Position numbers and translations under genes: made by a program. Below, one piece after another: positions 60,364 through 64,000 of a stretch of DNA of 64,000 nt. The notes beneath the pieces were generated by a model that made no database searches, was not told the origin of the DNA, and worked only from the letters and a program-made list of their open reading frames with translations. This DNA is from Trifolium pratense (taxonomy: Eukaryota > Streptophyta > Magnoliopsida > Fabales > Fabaceae), in assembly GCF_020283565.1 (NCBI RefSeq), contig NC_060065.1:45992409-46056408 (forward strand), written 5' to 3'. The stretch's first letter is position 1. Each line of letters starts with the position of its first letter.

Positions 60364-61157
60364 AACAATCCAGCCAAGACAATGTTTGGTTGTAGATTTT
60401 AAAAAAGTTTAGCCCAATAATGATCTCCACCATGATCTCCACCATTCGGTCTTTCGATCACTATCTACAATCATGTAAATGCACTAGCCACTACACTCAC
60501 AAGACAATTAAGAAAATAGGACTAGATCAAACACACAAGATATTATAGAATAAAGTAAGGAAAGAAAACATGAAAAATCCAAAGGTATGTTGTAGCAGCA
60601 ATGTGAAGAAAGAAAACATGAAAAATCCTTCAAATCTTAATTTATTGAATAAGAAAATAATATCCAAGTAACTTCTAATTTCAAAGTAAGATGACATGAC
60701 ATGTTCAATATACATATTTTTAACAAAGAGATGAGATAGAGCAATATAAATAAAAAGTGCAGCAGAGCATATGTACGCAACCAAAAGTTAAAGTTTTGTC
60801 CTTGAATAAGTTTCATAAGTAAAAGTTAAATGTGAAAGTTTATTGATCCTAATTATACAGTTTTAAATTCTTTAGCCACTTCCAATTAAACTTATTCATC
60901 TTTTATTGACATGTATTCAATCAATGTCCAAACTAGAAGATCAAACAAGTTCAATTTTTCATTCTCCACATAGGGATTTATTAAATTACATTGGATTCCT
61001 TGTACAATGCCACTTGATTATACAAATATCAGAACTTTAAGAAGAATTCACAAAACAAATTGTCTACTTCCTTTATTTAAACATGTTCTTACTTGCTGGT
61101 TCGCGATAGGTAACAAAGAATGGGGGTTCTGCGGATGGTTGTTCTTCCTTACCCACC
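60364..61157 (-). other. Two exon-like segments reading inward from the right end
   Basis: On the minus strand, 61157-61096 is open between an acceptor-like site and a gtaagaac donor (pattern KEEQPSAEPPFFVTYREPA). A second open stretch from about 60468 follows a gattgtag acceptor (VIERPNGGDHGGDHYWAKLF). The leader-like exon near 62100-61975, ending caatttcag/gtttgt, lies upstream. The family is unrecognised and the joins uncertain. Confidence 0.3.
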
Positions 61158-61514
61158 CTAAAACAACGAAACAAAATTGAGGGTGGGTTGATGAGATTAC
61201 TCAAAAACATGTATAAATCAGATCACTCAAAAACAATTAAAATCACATCTTAAATCACAACTCAACTCACAAGTTTGCCTTCTACCCAACCAATTTTTAA
61301 AACGATTCATTGTGAGGAAAAAAGGAAGAGTTTAATTTTCTTTGTATTATAAATTCATTACACAATTTTTTTCAATTAATGGAAGAAAAACTCAAAAAGA
61401 ACGAATAACAACATCATGAGGTCACTTCACACAATTTTAACACAAACAAAAAAAAAAGACAAAAACTTTAGAATGTTTAAGCTTAACATTTAACAATGAG
61501 TCCCTGGGCTTACA

Positions 61515-61950
61515 AGAAGGCCAAAGTTTTTTTTTTTTAATTGCTAAATTTTATTAAACCTCTAATCCAAGGCATAAGGCATACCAAGAGAGGACAAAGA
61601 TACAAATAAATGAAAGAATCTAGGATTTAGCACAAACAAAAGCCAAAACCCCAAGCCTAACCAAACAGACCTTGCAAAAACAAGCAGCAGGCAAACAGAA
61701 ACACAAAAAAAAAAAAAAAACTTAAGAACCTCTGCTAAAACCAGGCAGAACGCAAAACCAGAAGCAGACCCTAACACTAAGCGAAAAAGCGAACCACAAC
61801 CACACCAAGACAAAGCTGCCTGCCCACCCAAACCAAAACCACAAAGGTACTCCCAATTCCAAACAACAGAGGCGAAAAAACCAACCACACTAAAGAAAAC
61901 CAAAGAAACCATAAAAAGGAAAAATAAAATAAATCTAAAACCCTAAAAAG
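61515..61950 (-). other. Possible retroposon 3' end (poly-T flanked), low certainty
   Basis: A T11 run followed by aattgctaaattttattaaa resembles an antisense LINE or SINE tail, and a 116-codon minus-strand frame rich in Phe, Leu and Val follows. No target duplication was found. The frame's hydrophobic composition is probably just the complement of an A/C-rich repeat. Confidence 0.2.
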
Positions 61951-61974
61951 GAGTAGAAACAAACCTGAAATTGA

Positions 61975-62250
61975 CTAGAGAAGAGAGACAATGATGATTG
62001 TTTAGTGGTGGAGGGAGATTTCGCCGCGATTATTGGTGGTGGAGGGAGATCGGCGTGGAGGAATCTGATTTCGTTGAGAAGAAGAAGACGAGTGAGGAAT
62101 AGAAAGAGAATTGCTATAACAAGAAATAAAAAATAAAAAGAAGCCAGGGTATAAAGAGAAAAGTGAGACACACGTGAGGTAAAGTATAAATTGGGTGTAT
62201 AAATGAACAGTGATGTAACATGTTGTATATTTGTTTGGTCCTTGTGTCTA
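61975..62250 (-). other. Leader-like exon reading inward from the right end
   Basis: On the minus strand a pyrimidine-rich, CTCC-repeated stretch with a cacgtgtg motif ends caatttcag/gtttgt, mirroring the exon at the left end. It suggests a promoter in each terminal repeat, as known for MuDR. Confidence 0.35.
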
Positions 62251-62289
62251 GATAACATTTCTGTTTAAAAAAAGGACGTGTCTTAAGTT

Positions 62290-63914
62290 GTAACTCAGAT
62301 CATGTGGCATGTCCATATGCAATTAAGACCTTTGAAAACTAAGCTTCGTGTGCATTGTACTGTCATATCATATAATAAAATAGTTAGTTAATCAAGTTCT
62401 TATACAAACTGCCCATTTAGAGTTGTTGATGAGATCAAGTTACTCTTTGAAGTAAATTCTTTCTGGATTAACTGTAAACAGCACTTAAGAGACAGACCTT
62501 CATTGACTCTATTTGTATCAGGGATGGACCCAATTGGTGAGAGCAGCAAGCAAGCCAAATACACCACAGTGAGTACTAACTAATATTACTTGATCTTTCA
62601 AATTCCTTGTTTAAATTTGATATTAAAACGTGACGAATACATGTTAAATACCTAATTTAGTGAGTCAAAGATTGTCTTTTCATTTTTTAAGACTTTTGAA
62701 CAAAAGGGTCATAAACAAGGGCTATTTATATATATAAACTGGCTGGTGTCATATCAGCTGGAAGAGAAACATGCATGCATAGTATTTAATTATGCGTAAT
62801 AGAAATAAGAGAAATACATGAGGCAAAAAAGCCCGTGGATTTTGAATGTGATGCTTGGCATTCATATTATAGCGAATTAAGGTTGATCTTTGCAGGTTTG
62901 CTAGTCACTAATGTGCTTTGTTCCCTCACATTCGTTTGGTTTATAACGTGTAAGTGACCATTAATCTTATGCAGGTGTTTCTTGCTTACCCCAAAGTTGG
63001 ATATAGTGAGGCTTGTAGTATATATATTGAATGTAATGAATGGCCCTTGGATTGAACAACCCTCAAAGGGTAATTTCTCATACCGAAAACTACATTATCC
63101 TCTCTTTTACTGTTGATATTGCTTACAATAGATTTTCACTGTGAATCAGTCTGGACTACTGGTGATCGATGGAGTACTATCACTGGGCATGTTGGAGAGA
63201 CCCGATGTTAAAGTAAAAAAAACATGTTGAAGTTGCAGCGATTGGGATCAATAGTGCTTAATTAATTAGCATTTTGTATAGTTTTGTGGAGATAGAAAAT
63301 TAAGTTTGCATTGGAGGGAACTTGCTTTTGTTTCAATGATAGGATTGGATATACCTAACAATGTAAAAAATATCTTTCCTATTTGTTTTTGTTGCTGATT
63401 TTAGGATTAACACAGCAGTTACTCCTACTATTGCTTGTGCAACCGTGAGGTTTTGTTACTTGCTTATGTAATTTCTTATTTACTCAATCATAGAAAAAGA
63501 TAAAACAAACCAGCATAAGCAGATTAGTTGAATGAAAAGAAAAACAAATGCAATAGACAAGAAATTTTGGGGTTCTACTAAAAAAGCCAAAAGAAACATT
63601 GGGGTTACTGCATATATTGTAGTTTTAAAATGCAATCCATTAGTTATATTTATATTTATTGTTTTATTATTTTTTAATTTTTTTGTTGTGTTAGCCCTCC
63701 GGTTCTTAGGGAGTGGTGTTTGGGTAATTTAGAGTTCGTCGCAATAAAAGATCAATGGGTGGGATGACACAAAAAAGTGTGTCACCTGTGATAACAGTCA
63801 AGTCTTATCTCAATATTTGGAGGTATCTATTGAACTTGTAGTTTGTCTAGTGTGTTTTTTTTTTTTTTGCTATTGATATGTTTATTCATTTGATGAATTA
63901 TTTCTTTCTCGTAG
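62290..63914 (+). other. Exon-like segments at the right flank, unrecognised
   Basis: Three segments look spliced: 62524-62568 (MDPIGESSKQAKYTT, donor gtgagt), 62975 to about 63057 (after gcag; VFLAYPKVGYSEACSIYI, but with a stop in that frame) and 63132-63212 (after caatag; NQSGLLVIDGVLSLGMLERP, donor gtaaaa). Frames do not join cleanly, so this may be a decayed gene. The rest is AT-rich. Confidence 0.25.
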
Positions 63915-64000
63915 AAACATCCAAAAGTTGGCAACCATGTCAACAAAGAGTTTAAAGAGTTTGAGAGGTTGCAAGGTATTTTTGGCAAAGATCGTGCAAA
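63915..64000 (+). CDS. Partial exon, possibly of a Myb/SANT-like protein (runs off the window)
   Basis: After a ttctcgtag acceptor the frame HPKVGNHVNKEFKEFERLQG then IFGKDRA is open to the window edge. The LQxIFGKDRA pattern recalls plant Myb/SANT-like DNA-binding proteins, some of transposon origin. This is from memory and weak; more sequence to the right would decide. Confidence 0.3.

Larger units (their letters stand above)
54314..62275. mobile_element. 7.96-kb terminal-inverted-repeat element, Mutator-like candidate
   Basis: The left end from 54314 and the inverse of the right end from 62275 match over about 55 bases with few changes; shared words are aacagaaatg and aaacaaatatacaaca. 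A 14-base imperfect direct repeat (acgtgtctttaatt, acgtgtcttaagtt) immediately flanks the ends. Long arms and a flanking repeat longer than 8 bases fit Mutator-like elements, and the age would explain the mismatches. Both ends carry a pyrimidine-rich leader-like exon reading inward and closing at a splice donor. No transposase domain was recognised. The interior includes older repeats, so it may be composite. Confidence 0.6.

Noticed and set aside
61562..61912. 116-codon minus-strand hydrophobic frame resembling a membrane protein
   Set aside because: The bias follows from the A/C-rich complement beside a poly-T run; no start context, splice or conservation.

Overview
The window is AT-rich nuclear DNA of a flowering plant. 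Evidence: GT-AG introns, plant-type MITEs, CACTA, Mutator-like, hAT, Harbinger, LINE, SINE and copia remnants, long (AT)n tracts, a PLATZ zinc-binding gene and serine carboxypeptidase-like (SCPL) genes of the plant SCPL51 type. The repeat style suggests a legume, perhaps Medicago or a close relative; that is inference, not proof. No tRNA, rRNA, CRISPR or bacterial feature was seen.

Layout. 1-3891: a local tandem repeat of about 1.4 and 2.8 kb with no supported gene. 3892-22349 (block A): SCPL gene 1 (4718-8834, 13 exons, complete), a 975-bp Mutator-like element, LINE 3' ends, a PLATZ pseudogene (13601-13970, minus), Stowaway-type and Mutator-type MITEs, a 4000-bp CACTA element (16159-20158), a PLATZ C-terminal remnant, and the last exon of an apparently intact PLATZ gene. 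22350-32536: the rest of that PLATZ gene (22043-24717, minus), a Harbinger-like and a hAT-like insertion, an LTR fragment, and SCPL gene 2 (exons 2 to 13, 27083-31651), which has no exon 1. 32537-51012 (block B): a nearly identical second copy of block A, including SCPL gene 3 (33361-37471). It is cut off inside the PLATZ last exon by a run of exactly 500 N (51013-51512). 51513-64000: unrelated repeat-rich DNA with a CACTA-type end, a copia 3' end, a 7.96-kb terminal-inverted-repeat element (54314-62275) and a few unrecognised exon-like segments at the right edge.

How the genes relate. The three SCPL genes are secretory-pathway serine carboxypeptidase homologues from tandem duplication. Genes 1 and 3 keep the catalytic Ser and Asp, but the catalytic His is Gln and the oxyanion loop carries an extra Pro, so they look like pseudo-enzymes. 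Gene 2 keeps the full Ser-Asp-His set and the normal loop but has lost the signal-peptide exon. The PLATZ loci (one intact, one deleted, one remnant) come from an older duplication now separated by transposons.

I found no clearly new biological system. The best leads are the catalytically altered SCPL pair, the 28.6-kb duplication (or assembly artefact) ending at the gap, the 7.96-kb element with transcript-like regions reading inward from both ends, and a miRNA-precursor-like hairpin at 1754-1843. All exon boundaries were placed by eye from splice signals, reading frame and comparison between paralogues.
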